From contig JAYUHO010000226.1 in assembly GCA_043766915.1 (NCBI GenBank), positions 1-12,009 on the forward strand: a DNA stretch of 12,009 nt, given 5' to 3'. Of this stretch, positions 1-6,563 are shown one piece after another; within the stretch, counting starts at the first letter, position 1; every line of letters begins with the position of its first letter. Source of the DNA: JANNAT01 sp043766915 (lineage in GTDB: Bacteria; Pseudomonadota; Alphaproteobacteria; Rhodobacterales; Rhodobacteraceae). The position numbers were made by a program, and so were the translations under genes. The notes beneath the pieces are model-generated. The model worked only from the letters and a program-made list of their open reading frames with translations. It made no database searches and was not told the DNA's origin.

Positions 1-504
1 CCGGCCTTCGTTGCGCATCAGCACATCCAGCAGGGTGAATTCCTTTGGCAAAAGATCAATCGTCTGGCCTGCGCGGCGGGCTTGGCGGCGCATCATATCC
101 AGCTCCAGATCGGCGACGCGCAGCACGGTTTTTACCTCTTGCACGGGGGGGCGGCGGGCCAGCGCGTTGATCCGCGCCATCAGTTCGGCAAAGGCGAAAG
201 GCTTGGTCAGATAGTCATCCGCCCCGGCCTCCAGCCCTGCAACGCGGTCATCTATGCCGCCCATTGCGGTCAAAAACAGCACCGGTGTTTTGATGCCTGC
301 CGCGCGCAATGCCCGCACCAGTGACAGCCCGTCCAGCCCCGGCAGCATGCGGTCCACCACCAGCACGTCATAGCTTTCGCGGGTGGCCTGAAACAATCCA
401 TCGGTGCCTTCGGCCAGCACATCACAGATATGCCCCGCTTCGGTCAACCCACGCGCGGCATAGGCCGATACAGAGAGATCATCTTCGATCATCAGAATGC
501 GCAT
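1..504 (-). CDS. OmpR/PhoB-family response regulator (partial, C-terminus beyond left edge)
   Basis: Translating the minus strand from the ATG at 504 gives 168 uninterrupted codons that run off the left edge. The N-terminal receiver domain is clear. It starts MRILMIEDD (acidic pocket), has the phospho-acceptor Asp51 in VLVVDRMLPG, Thr79 in LFLTA and Lys101 in YLTKPF. After a short linker (about 115-125) the winged-helix domain of the OmpR class begins (LRVADLELD, then LPKEFTLLDVL) and is cut before the recognition helix. Such proteins are phosphorylated by a membrane histidine kinase and then bind promoter DNA; the kinase would be expected further left, but this cannot be seen. The gene is divergent from an exported protein and a COG4705 membrane protein, which suggests that it controls them and itself through the palindrome at 592-607. 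The family assignment is secure; the signal sensed is unknown. Confidence 0.95.
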   Translation of the reverse strand, partial: MRILMIEDDLSVSAYAARGLTEAGHICDVLAEGTDGLFQATRESYDVLVVDRMLPGLDGLSLVRALRAAGIKTPVLFLTAMGGIDDRVAGLEAGADDYLTKPFAFAELMARINALARRPPVQEVKTVLRVADLELDMMRRQARRAGQTIDLLPKEFTLLDVLMRNEGR

Positions 505-591
505 GGCGGGCTTTCATCGGACGGCGGGGCGGCCTTGTGGCAAGGCAATATGGTATCTGGCGACAGGCGTTGGCTGCAGTATCGCAGCAAA

Positions 592-607
592 CTTACAAAT
601 CTGTAAG
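592..607. promoter_or_regulatory. Perfect palindrome CTTACA-N4-TGTAAG, candidate response-regulator operator
   Basis: Six-base arms CTTACA and TGTAAG flank AATC in the 193-base gap between the divergent response regulator (start 504) and exported protein (start 698). OmpR-family regulators commonly bind repeated or inverted half-sites upstream of their own and neighbouring genes, so this is the best operator candidate in the gap. The arms could also form a small hairpin in RNA. Assignment to this regulator is inference from position. Confidence 0.5.
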
Positions 608-697
608 CCTGACGACAGATCACGGTATTGCCCCCCGTCTATCAGCTGTTCAGACAGGCGGGATCATCCCGTCCGGACCTACCTCAAGTGGACCAAC

Positions 698-1336
698 ATG
701 AAACAGCTTTTACTTGCAACGGCGTTGATCGCCGTGCCCGTGGCCGGATTTACCGGCTTTAACCTTTATACGGCCAGCGCCACGGTGCAGACCGCTAGTT
801 TGGGCGATCTGTCATCGTTCAAAACCATCATCACCGATGTCCAGACCATTGCCGCAACGGGTGATTTTGTGGCCGCCGAAACCCGGATCACCGACTTTGA
901 AACGGCATGGGATGACGCCGCCACCGCGATGCGGCCCTTGAGCAAAGCGTCGTGGGGAAATGTCGATGATGCGGCAGATGGCGCGCTGAGTGCACTACGC
1001 GCTGATGTCCCGGTGGCAGGTGATGTCACTGCGACATTGGCCACTCTGATGATGGAACTGGACAACCCCGCGGTTGGTCCCGACGGGGCCGCCGCTGCAA
1101 CAGTTGCCGCCACAGCCATTGGCGGCATCACCGTTACGGATGAAAACGGTCGGCCTTTGCCATGCGAAGATATGCTGGCCACGCTGGCGGCAACATTGAC
1201 AACCACAACAGCGTCCGATGCCGATAAGATCAGTGCCGTCGATTTCCAAACCAAGGCGTTAGAGCGGTGCAATGCCGATGATGACACGCGGGCGGATGGG
1301 TATTCGGCGCAGGCCTTGGCGCTGCTTAGCAAGTAA
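698..1336 (+). CDS. Exported protein of unknown function, two cysteines, paired with COG4705 membrane protein
   Basis: This encodes a 212-residue protein ending in TAA. I chose the ATG at 698 because it begins a clear signal sequence: MKQLLLATALIAVPVAGF, with a plausible signal peptidase I site after TASA near residue 29. The reading frame is open further upstream, but that part is not protein-like. The mature part is Ala/Thr/Asp-rich and probably helical. It has an N-terminal segment with regularly spaced aromatic and acidic positions (ITDFETAWDDA, then WGNVDDAADGAL) and a C-terminal segment containing Cys156 (LPCEDML) and Cys191 (ERCNADDD). In the periplasm these two could form a disulfide. 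It is followed after 40 bases by the COG4705 gene, so the two are probably co-transcribed and under the divergent response regulator. I recall similar small proteins next to COG4705 genes, but no established function; a sensor accessory or substrate protein for the membrane partner is speculation. Confidence 0.85.
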   Translation: MKQLLLATALIAVPVAGFTGFNLYTASATVQTASLGDLSSFKTIITDVQTIAATGDFVAAETRITDFETAWDDAATAMRPLSKASWGNVDDAADGALSALRADVPVAGDVTATLATLMMELDNPAVGPDGAAAATVAATAIGGITVTDENGRPLPCEDMLATLAATLTTTTASDADKISAVDFQTKALERCNADDDTRADGYSAQALALLSK

Positions 1337-1376
1337 ATCTCCGGCCAGAATTGTGCCGTTATATCAGGAAAAAAAC

Positions 1377-2159
1377 ATGCCAACCAATTCAGGGGCAACC
1401 GCCCAACTCCCGCAAAACCGTGTCCCCGAAGTGACTGCCGCGTTTTGGTTCATCAAGCTGATGGCGGTGACCATGGGTGAAACCGCAGCCGATTATCTGG
1501 CGGTGAACATGGGGCTGGGGCTGACCGCAACCTCGATCATCATGGCTGCGGTGCTGGTTGTGGCGCTTGGCCTGCAATTCGCACAAAAGCGTTACGTGCC
1601 GTGGAGCTATTGGCTGGCGGTGGTGCTGATCAGCATTGTCGGCACGCTGGTGACCGACAATCTGGTGGATAACTTTGGCGTGTCGCTGATCACCACGACA
1701 ATCGGCTTTTCGCTGGCGCTGCTTGTCACGTTTGCGCTGTGGTATCGGTCTGAGAAAACGCTGTCGATCCATTCGATTTTCACCACAAAACGTGAGGGTT
1801 ACTACTGGTTGGCGATCCTGTTCACCTTTGCTTTGGGAACGGCGGCGGGGGATTTGGTGGCCGAGCATTTCGGGTTGGGTTATCTGGCGACGGGTATCTT
1901 GTTTGGCATGATCATCGCGTCGCTGGCTTTTGGCTATTACGCCCTTGGCCTTGATCCGATCCTTGGGTTCTGGCTGGCCTATATCCTGACCCGGCCTTTG
2001 GGCGCGTCGTTTGGCGATTTGTTATCGCAACCGGCAGACTATGGCGGCATGGGGCTGGGCACCATCGTGACAAGCGGGCTGTTTCTGGCCTCTATCGTGG
2101 CGATTGTCGGATATCTTAGCGTTTCCAAAGCATCAGACACAGCCGTCGCAACCCGCTGA
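1377..2159 (+). CDS. COG4705-type integral membrane protein with fourfold internal repeat
   Basis: This encodes a 260-residue polytopic inner-membrane protein. The ATG at 1377 is preceded by AGGA seven bases upstream and lies 40 bases after the previous stop; the open frame reaches further left but only overlaps the upstream gene. About eight hydrophobic segments are visible. The sequence contains four copies of a G-x3-D-L/Y/N pattern followed by a glycine-rich turn: GETAADYLAVNMGLG (about residue 33), GTLVTDNLVDNFGV (about 88), GTAAGDLVAEHFGLG (about 157) and GASFGDLLSQPADYGG (about 210). This matches my recollection of the COG4705 uncharacterised membrane-anchored protein family. The conserved acidic residues inside the membrane-facing repeats would suit a small-molecule or ion transporter, but the substrate is unknown. 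It probably forms an operon with the upstream exported protein, controlled by the divergent response regulator. Confidence 0.85.
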   Translation: MPTNSGATAQLPQNRVPEVTAAFWFIKLMAVTMGETAADYLAVNMGLGLTATSIIMAAVLVVALGLQFAQKRYVPWSYWLAVVLISIVGTLVTDNLVDNFGVSLITTTIGFSLALLVTFALWYRSEKTLSIHSIFTTKREGYYWLAILFTFALGTAAGDLVAEHFGLGYLATGILFGMIIASLAFGYYALGLDPILGFWLAYILTRPLGASFGDLLSQPADYGGMGLGTIVTSGLFLASIVAIVGYLSVSKASDTAVATR

Positions 2160-2217
2160 CGCTGTCACAGGACCCTGTGCGGGGCGAGGACAGGCTGATC
2201 GGCTGCCTCGACACAGC

Positions 2218-2236
2218 AGGGGGTTTCACACCCCCT
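2218..2236. terminator. Hairpin AGGGGG / CCCCCT in convergent gap
   Basis: Six G:C-rich base pairs close a seven-base loop (TTTCACA). The hairpin lies 60 bases after the COG4705 stop and directly before a second, longer hairpin. There is no T-run, so intrinsic termination is uncertain. Confidence 0.4.
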
Positions 2237-2237
2237 T

Positions 2238-2263
2238 GCCCCAATGGCCCTGGCCATTGGGGC
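2238..2263. terminator. Perfect 12-bp inverted repeat, probable bidirectional terminator
   Basis: The arms GCCCCAATGGCC (2238-2249) and GGCCATTGGGGC (2252-2263) are exact reverse complements separated by two bases; in RNA the loop would open to four or more bases. On the plus strand it is followed by CTTTCC, a weak pyrimidine tract. It lies between two convergent genes (stops at 2159 and 2331), where a shared terminator is expected. The absence of a good U-tract keeps confidence moderate. Confidence 0.55.
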
Positions 2264-2330
2264 CTTTCCGGTAAGGTGTTTGGACCAAGGCAAAACTCAA
2301 TTTCAGCCAAATTATAGGGGGTGTCGCAGA

Positions 2331-3152
2331 TCACTGCGGCAAACCAACCGGATCATAGCCGTTCTGCGTCGTCTGAAAGGCCGCGACTTCGGCCTCGAGT
2401 CCCGCCATCAGCTCGCCACCCGCCATAAGATCGGTGATCTCTTCGCGGCTTTTCTCGCCTGTGCAGAAATCGGCCGCTTTGGCGCCTTTGATCAGCACCG
2501 AAAAATGATCGCCCACTGTCAGGGCATGGATGACGTTATGGGTGATAAAGATCACGGCGATGCCCTTCTGGCGGGCTTGCAGCACAATGCGCAACACATG
2601 GGCCGCCTCTTTCACCCCCAACGCCGCGGTGGGTTCATCAAGGATAAAAACCGATGCGCCAAAGTGAACCGCGCGGGCAATTGCCAAGGCCTGCCGTTCG
2701 CCGCCCGACAACCCGCCAACCAGTCGGTCGCCATCATCAATCCGGGTGATGCCAAGGTCTTGCACGGCGCGCACCGCAATGTCGTTGGCGCGTTTGCGGT
2801 CAAAGGTTTTGAACGGTCCCCAGCCTTTGGTGGGTTCCTAGCCCCCAAAGAACGACCGGCCAATGCTCATCAACGGAAATGTGCCGCCGAATTGGTGGAC
2901 GGTGGCGATGCCGTGGTTGCTGGCTTCATGCGGGCAGGCGAAATTGACGGTTTTGTCCGCCATTTCAACCGTGCCGGAGGACGGCTTGTAGACGCCCGAC
3001 AACAGCCGGATCAGCGTTGATTTGCCGGCACCGTTGTCGCCCAGCAGGCACAGAACCTCGCCTGCGTATACATCCAAAGATATGTCGTGCAGCACGTCAA
3101 TAGGCCCGAAAGATTTGTTGACAGACCGCATGGTCAGCAAAGGAGCGTTCAT
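2331..3152 (-). pseudogene. Sugar ABC transporter ATP-binding protein, interrupted by in-frame TAG
   Basis: The ATG at 3152 opens 104 codons, then TAG at 2840-2838, then coding sequence continues in the same frame to TGA at 2331 (273 residues plus the stop codon). All ABC ATPase motifs are present but split by the stop: Walker A GDNGAGKST (about 38-46) and the Q-loop region with Gln87 lie before it; the signature LSGGE (148-152), Walker B VFILDEPT and the switch His in FITHN lie after it. Length and sequence fit the single-domain FrcA-like ATPases of carbohydrate importers. From memory the family reads FFMG-x-EP here, while this protein reads FFGG-stop-EP, so the change affects at least two codons and no frameshift is needed. 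Neither half alone should be an active ATPase. The start overlaps the permease stop by four bases (ATGA), which indicates translational coupling. Likely a pseudogene; amber read-through or sequence error are alternatives. Confidence 0.9.
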
Positions 3153-4165
3153 TTTGTGGCCTTTCCTTTTGCCGAATAGCTTAGCACCATCTTGCGGAAG
3201 GTGTTGTTCATCAACACTGCCAGCAGCAACAACACCCCGATGATCAGGCTGGCCCAGTTGCTGTCAAACGGGGTGTAATAGATGCCTTGGTTGACAATGG
3301 CAAAGGTCAGCGTGCCCAGAAAAATCCCGACAACTGATCCATAACCGCCCGTCAACAGCACGCCGCCCACCACCACCGAAATGATCGCGTTGAAGATCTA
3401 GGATTGGCCCGCCGACACCTGGGCAGAGTTATACAAGACGGCTTGCGACAGGCCGACGAACGCCGCACTGACACCGCTGCACATGAACAGCAGGATTGTC
3501 AGCCGTTCGGTGGGGATGCCTGCATTGCGGGCGGAAACCTTGTCGCCGCCCATCGCGAAGATCCAGTTGCCATAGCGGGTATAGTGCAGGATGAAGCCGA
3601 AGATCAGCGCAGCGGCGATCCACCAGAAAATCGTCACCTGATAGATGCCGCCGATGAACCGCCCCAGCAGCCACTTCGCCTCTGGCCCCGCCTTGATGGC
3701 CACGCTGGTGGTGCCGGTCAGCAAAGCCGACAGACCAAGCGTTAGCCCCGCCACCGGAAACAACGTGCCAAGGGTCACGATAAAGGACGGCACCGCCGTT
3801 CGGATCACCAGCACTCCGTTGATAAACCCGACCAGTGCCCCCAGCGCCAGCGCCGCCAGAATGCCCATCCAGACCGGCCCGCCGTAATGTCCCGAGGTGA
3901 TCGCGATGGTCGTCGACGACGCCGGGATCATCGAGCCGATAGAGATGTCCAATTCCCCCGCGATCATCAAAAGGCCGATGGGAATGGCGATGATGCCCAG
4001 CGAGGCCGCGACGTTCAGCCAACTGGCGGCCCCGGTCAACGAGACAAAGTTCGCGCCGCCGAAAGCTGCGAAAAACAAAAAGACCGCCACAAGTCCAAGG
4101 AACGATCCGGTTTCGGGCCTGCGCAACAGATGGCCCAATGAAAAGCGGCTGGTCTGGCTGGTCAT
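3149..4165 (-). pseudogene. Sugar ABC transporter permease (BPD_transp_2 type), interrupted by in-frame TAG
   Basis: The frame from ATG 4165 runs 255 codons to TAG at 3400-3398 and then continues in the same frame for 82 further residues to TGA at 3149. The protein is a very hydrophobic inner-membrane permease of the RbsC/FrcC type. The conserved segment ending VPSFIVTLGT lies around residues 125-137, and the C-terminal region after the stop has the expected VVVGGVLLTGGYGS and ALIIGVLLL-type helices. The stop falls between SAGQS and IFNAI, inside a normally well conserved stretch, so a product ending there loses the last two or three transmembrane helices. It overlaps the ATPase gene by four bases and follows the binding-protein remnant after a 126-base gap. 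It is the second gene of this operon carrying an in-frame TAG. It would form the membrane channel of a sugar or polyol importer. Confidence 0.9.
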
Positions 4166-4291
4166 GCTGGCGTTCCCGAAATGAATTCTACTTTATCAAA
4201 TGCGCCGCCGCGACGCATCAGCATCACGGCGCTGCACGATGGTGTCCAGCCCAGCCAAGCTGCCTTGTACCGGACTTGCGAAGACTTTTGC

Positions 4292-4783
4292 TTAGCGGAA
4301 ACCAGCCGCAGCGCCCGAAATGGTTGCATCAACGTTGGCTGCATCCGCAATGCCCGGCCCGGTCAGGACAGGCGACGAGGCAGTCGCCGTGCCGAAGGTG
4401 ACATAGGCGTCAGCCATCGACACCGCGAGGAAGCCCTGCAGCCAAGGCTGCTGATCCACCGCGAACAATTGCGTGCCTGCCTTGATCCGGTCCAGCCCTG
4501 CACCGTCCATATCAAACGACGCCAGCGCAACCTTGCCCGTCACGCCAGCCTGCTCAATCCCGATGGCTGCCGAGTTGGCATCGCCTGCGGAAATCGTGAC
4601 CACACCATTGATCGACGGATCTTTCAGCAACGTGGCCTTGATCGCCTCGGCCACAGCCGTTGGATCGCCGAACGCCGATGCTGGCAGTGGCAGTTGCACC
4701 GATGCGCCGCCCTCTTTGACGATCCCATCCGACACACCTTTGCAGCGATCTTCAAGGTTCTGCGCGCCCGGAACGGTATTCAC
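4292..4783 (-). pseudogene. 3' remnant of periplasmic sugar-binding protein of the ABC importer
   Basis: The last 161 residues of the chimeric frame match the C-terminal half of a type I periplasmic binding protein (ribose/fructose/inositol class). Visible features are LEDRCKGVSDGI, the segment VVTISAGDANSAAIGIEQAG, the strand and hinge VALASFDMDGAGLDRIKAG, and the hinge-return segment FAVDQQPWLQGFLAV. The signal peptide and the first lobe (about 150 residues) are absent. It sits just upstream of the permease in the usual order binding protein, permease, ATPase, so it was almost certainly the substrate-binding component of that importer. Without secretion signal and first lobe it cannot function as such. 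It ends at TAA, leaving a 126-base gap to the permease start. Confidence 0.85.
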
Positions 4784-5653
4784 CTCGAAATACTTGTGAT
4801 GCAGGTGATGGGCGTAGGCGTGGCTGTCGAATGCGGTGCCGCCCGCCTCGATCTTGTCGAACCCGATATGGCCCACCACGGCCCCGGTGCCGGTGACTTG
4901 CAGATGATACAGCATCAGCAGGGGATGCGACGGCAACACCAGATGGATCAGCACATCCGAGAAATACAGCAGATGTTCGACAGGGTGCATCGACAGCGAT
5001 GACCACGGGTTGGGGTTCACCGAATTGTGGTGCACCGAATGCACCCATTTATACAAAAACGGCGTGTGGATCAGGCGGTGGATCACATAGAAATGCGCCT
5101 CGTGGAACGCCGGGATCAGCAGGCCAAGTGCGATCAGCGCCTCCGGATGATCGCCAAACACCGACCAAGCCCCCCAGCCATGCGCCCATGCGTAAAGCAT
5201 GCCCACCTCATAGGCCGTCCAGATCGGCACGCCGGTGCCAAAACAGCGGATGATGTTGTCGATATTCTGGCTTTTGTACATGAACACGTCGGACGCTTTA
5301 TCCGCCGGAAATGTCCCATTAAACTTGAACCGCCCCCCTTGAGAGCGCAGGATATACAGGCGCACTTCCAACGCGCCGTAAATCGCCAGAACCAGCACCG
5401 CGTTGCGCAGCAAGATGAACGCGATCCAGTGCCAATCCAGCGTTAGCAGGGTTTCTTTCGAAGGAGTAAGGAACGCCCAGACGATCAGCCCAAGCGCCAT
5501 GAACACCGCATTCCACGGCAAGAAATAATGCGGCAGCCAGCTTAGAAATTTGAGCGGGCGCGGCGGCCAGACAAAGACCGGCGCAGGCTCGATCTGCGCA
5601 TTGGGCGTGTAATCGCCCCGTTTGTTGCGCTTGCCAAGTTTGGTGTCGTCCAT
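4292..5653 (-). CDS. Chimeric ORF: sterol desaturase/fatty acid hydroxylase (residues 1-292) fused to sugar-binding protein C-terminus (293-453)
   Basis: A single uninterrupted 453-residue frame joins two unrelated proteins. Residues 1-292 are a membrane di-iron hydroxylase of the sterol desaturase/fatty acid hydroxylase superfamily. They have hydrophobic segments at about 45-62, 74-95 and 172-191, and the histidine boxes HRLIH (192-196), HSVHH (205-209) and HHLHH (282-286). Right after HHKYFEVN, where relatives continue for a few tens of residues, the sequence switches to TVPGAQNLEDRC, a typical mid-protein segment of periplasmic sugar-binding proteins. I prefer the ATG at 5653; an in-frame GTG at 5692 would add 13 residues. 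All iron-ligand boxes survive, so a residual hydroxylase is conceivable, but the appended lobe would lie on the cytoplasmic side and could not bind periplasmic substrate. The AT-rich 5693-5833 stretch probably holds its promoter. The junction most likely arose by deletion; a misassembly is the main alternative. Confidence 0.85.
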   Translation of the reverse strand: MDDTKLGKRNKRGDYTPNAQIEPAPVFVWPPRPLKFLSWLPHYFLPWNAVFMALGLIVWAFLTPSKETLLTLDWHWIAFILLRNAVLVLAIYGALEVRLYILRSQGGRFKFNGTFPADKASDVFMYKSQNIDNIIRCFGTGVPIWTAYEVGMLYAWAHGWGAWSVFGDHPEALIALGLLIPAFHEAHFYVIHRLIHTPFLYKWVHSVHHNSVNPNPWSSLSMHPVEHLLYFSDVLIHLVLPSHPLLMLYHLQVTGTGAVVGHIGFDKIEAGGTAFDSHAYAHHLHHKYFEVNTVPGAQNLEDRCKGVSDGIVKEGGASVQLPLPASAFGDPTAVAEAIKATLLKDPSINGVVTISAGDANSAAIGIEQAGVTGKVALASFDMDGAGLDRIKAGTQLFAVDQQPWLQGFLAVSMADAYVTFGTATASSPVLTGPGIADAANVDATISGAAAGFR

Positions 5654-5692
5654 CGCCCACGGCCCCTGTGTGTCCCCCGTTGATGAGGGCAC

Positions 5693-5833
5693 GGACCGTT
5701 TACAGCGATTGGAATTTTCATACCGCTGGCGAAGCGTTTGGTATATTCATTTCATATTGACTGACCTATTATCTTTCAAATCCTGCAAAATTTGCTTTGG
5801 AAGAATTGAGAGAATCTTTCATCCTTGGTTTGG
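5693..5833 (-). promoter_or_regulatory. AT-rich upstream region of the desaturase chimera with two ATCTTTCA motifs
   Basis: The gap between the creatininase-like gene stop (5834) and the chimera start is distinctly more AT-rich than the surroundings. On the plus strand it contains ATCTTTCA at 5771-5778 and AATCTTTCATC at 5813-5823. The latter 11-mer recurs exactly at 8746-8756 next to the LacI-family regulator start. It may be a promoter/operator region for the desaturase or transport genes. No confident -35/-10 pair was identified. Confidence 0.3.
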
Positions 5834-6553
5834 TCAGGGCAGAAGTTTACCCAAGCCCAACACGCTGGTGGCAAGCCAGTTCGCCATTTCACGCCGCAAA
5901 GGTATGGCTTGATCAGGACGAAACGCGCGCGGGTCGGGGCCGAAAATACCGTGCAGACTATGCGCAGGATCATGACGTTGCGCGCCGTAGGGATCCTCGC
6001 CTGTCTCGCCGGGGCGGGCCGTTGGCAACAGTTGGATATCCACGGTTTCGGCGTGAAACCCGGCCAAAAGCGTGGTTTCAAACTGCCCCGCGTGATCGGG
6101 CGGAAGAAACGCACCGGCGTTGCCATTCACCCCCCGCGCAAGCACCACCATCGGCCCACCGCCTGCCGTCCAATCCGCCGCAATCCGGGCGATCATCGCC
6201 AATTGTTCATTGGCAAAATGTCCGGTGAACAGCACGACCTGTCGCACGCCCAATGTTTCCAGTCGCCGCAGAGTAAAAGTCAGGATCGCCGCAATCTCGG
6301 CTGCCTCTGGCATCATCACCGTCCACGGATAATTGCCATGGCCGCCGCCCGTGCCCCACCACAACGGCGGATATACCAGCCCGCCTGCAATTTCGGCGGC
6401 ATCCAGACACAGCCCATGCGCCTGCAATCCGTCCAAACCCACCGGCAAATGGTGGCTGTGATATTCAATCGTGCCCAACGGCAGCCAGATGCGTGGGCAA
6501 ATGGCCATTGCCTGTGCAATCTGTCCGGGGCGTAGCAATTCAAGTTGGCGCAT
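5834..6553 (-). CDS. Creatininase-family amidohydrolase
   Basis: This encodes a 239-residue cytoplasmic enzyme of the creatininase superfamily, which hydrolyses ring or linear amides using two divalent metals. ATG 6553 is preceded by AAGGGG at good spacing and lies 10 bases after the aldo/keto reductase stop, so the two are co-transcribed. The expected metal ligands are present: Glu30 and His32 in LPLGTIEYHSHHLPVG, Asp41 in GLDG, His112 in FTGHFANE (equivalent to the usual NGHGGN) and Glu159 in HAGQFETT. Length is normal for the family (about 240-260). The family includes creatininase, the mycofactocin peptidase MftE and many uncharacterised members found in sugar clusters; the specific substrate cannot be read from sequence. 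It appears intact in an otherwise damaged cluster. The reading frame is open upstream to 6601, but that part overlaps the neighbour and lacks a ribosome site. Confidence 0.85.
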   Translation of the reverse strand: MRQLELLRPGQIAQAMAICPRIWLPLGTIEYHSHHLPVGLDGLQAHGLCLDAAEIAGGLVYPPLWWGTGGGHGNYPWTVMMPEAAEIAAILTFTLRRLETLGVRQVVLFTGHFANEQLAMIARIAADWTAGGGPMVVLARGVNGNAGAFLPPDHAGQFETTLLAGFHAETVDIQLLPTARPGETGEDPYGAQRHDPAHSLHGIFGPDPRAFRPDQAIPLRREMANWLATSVLGLGKLLP

Positions 6554-6563
6554 TATGGGCCCC

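Noticed and set aside
766..1398. 210-codon open frame on the minus strand across the exported-protein gene
   Set aside because: It is low-complexity (Ala/Val/Ser) and lies opposite a convincing signal-peptide protein; it is a GC-rich shadow frame.
2244..3020. 258-codon plus-strand frame over the ABC ATPase
   Set aside because: The protein is Arg/Gln-rich with no family features, whereas the minus strand carries all ABC motifs.
2774..3149. Frameshift as the cause of the split ATPase
   Set aside because: Both halves are in the same frame (start positions differ by a multiple of three), so a single stop codon rather than an indel separates them.
4181..5002. 273-codon plus-strand frame over the desaturase/binding-protein chimera
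   Set aside because: The His/Arg/Gln-rich translation has no motifs and is antisense to clear domains.
5825..6535. 236-codon plus-strand frame over the creatininase-like gene
   Set aside because: It is antisense to a protein with a complete metal-ligand set; no ribosome site or motif was seen.
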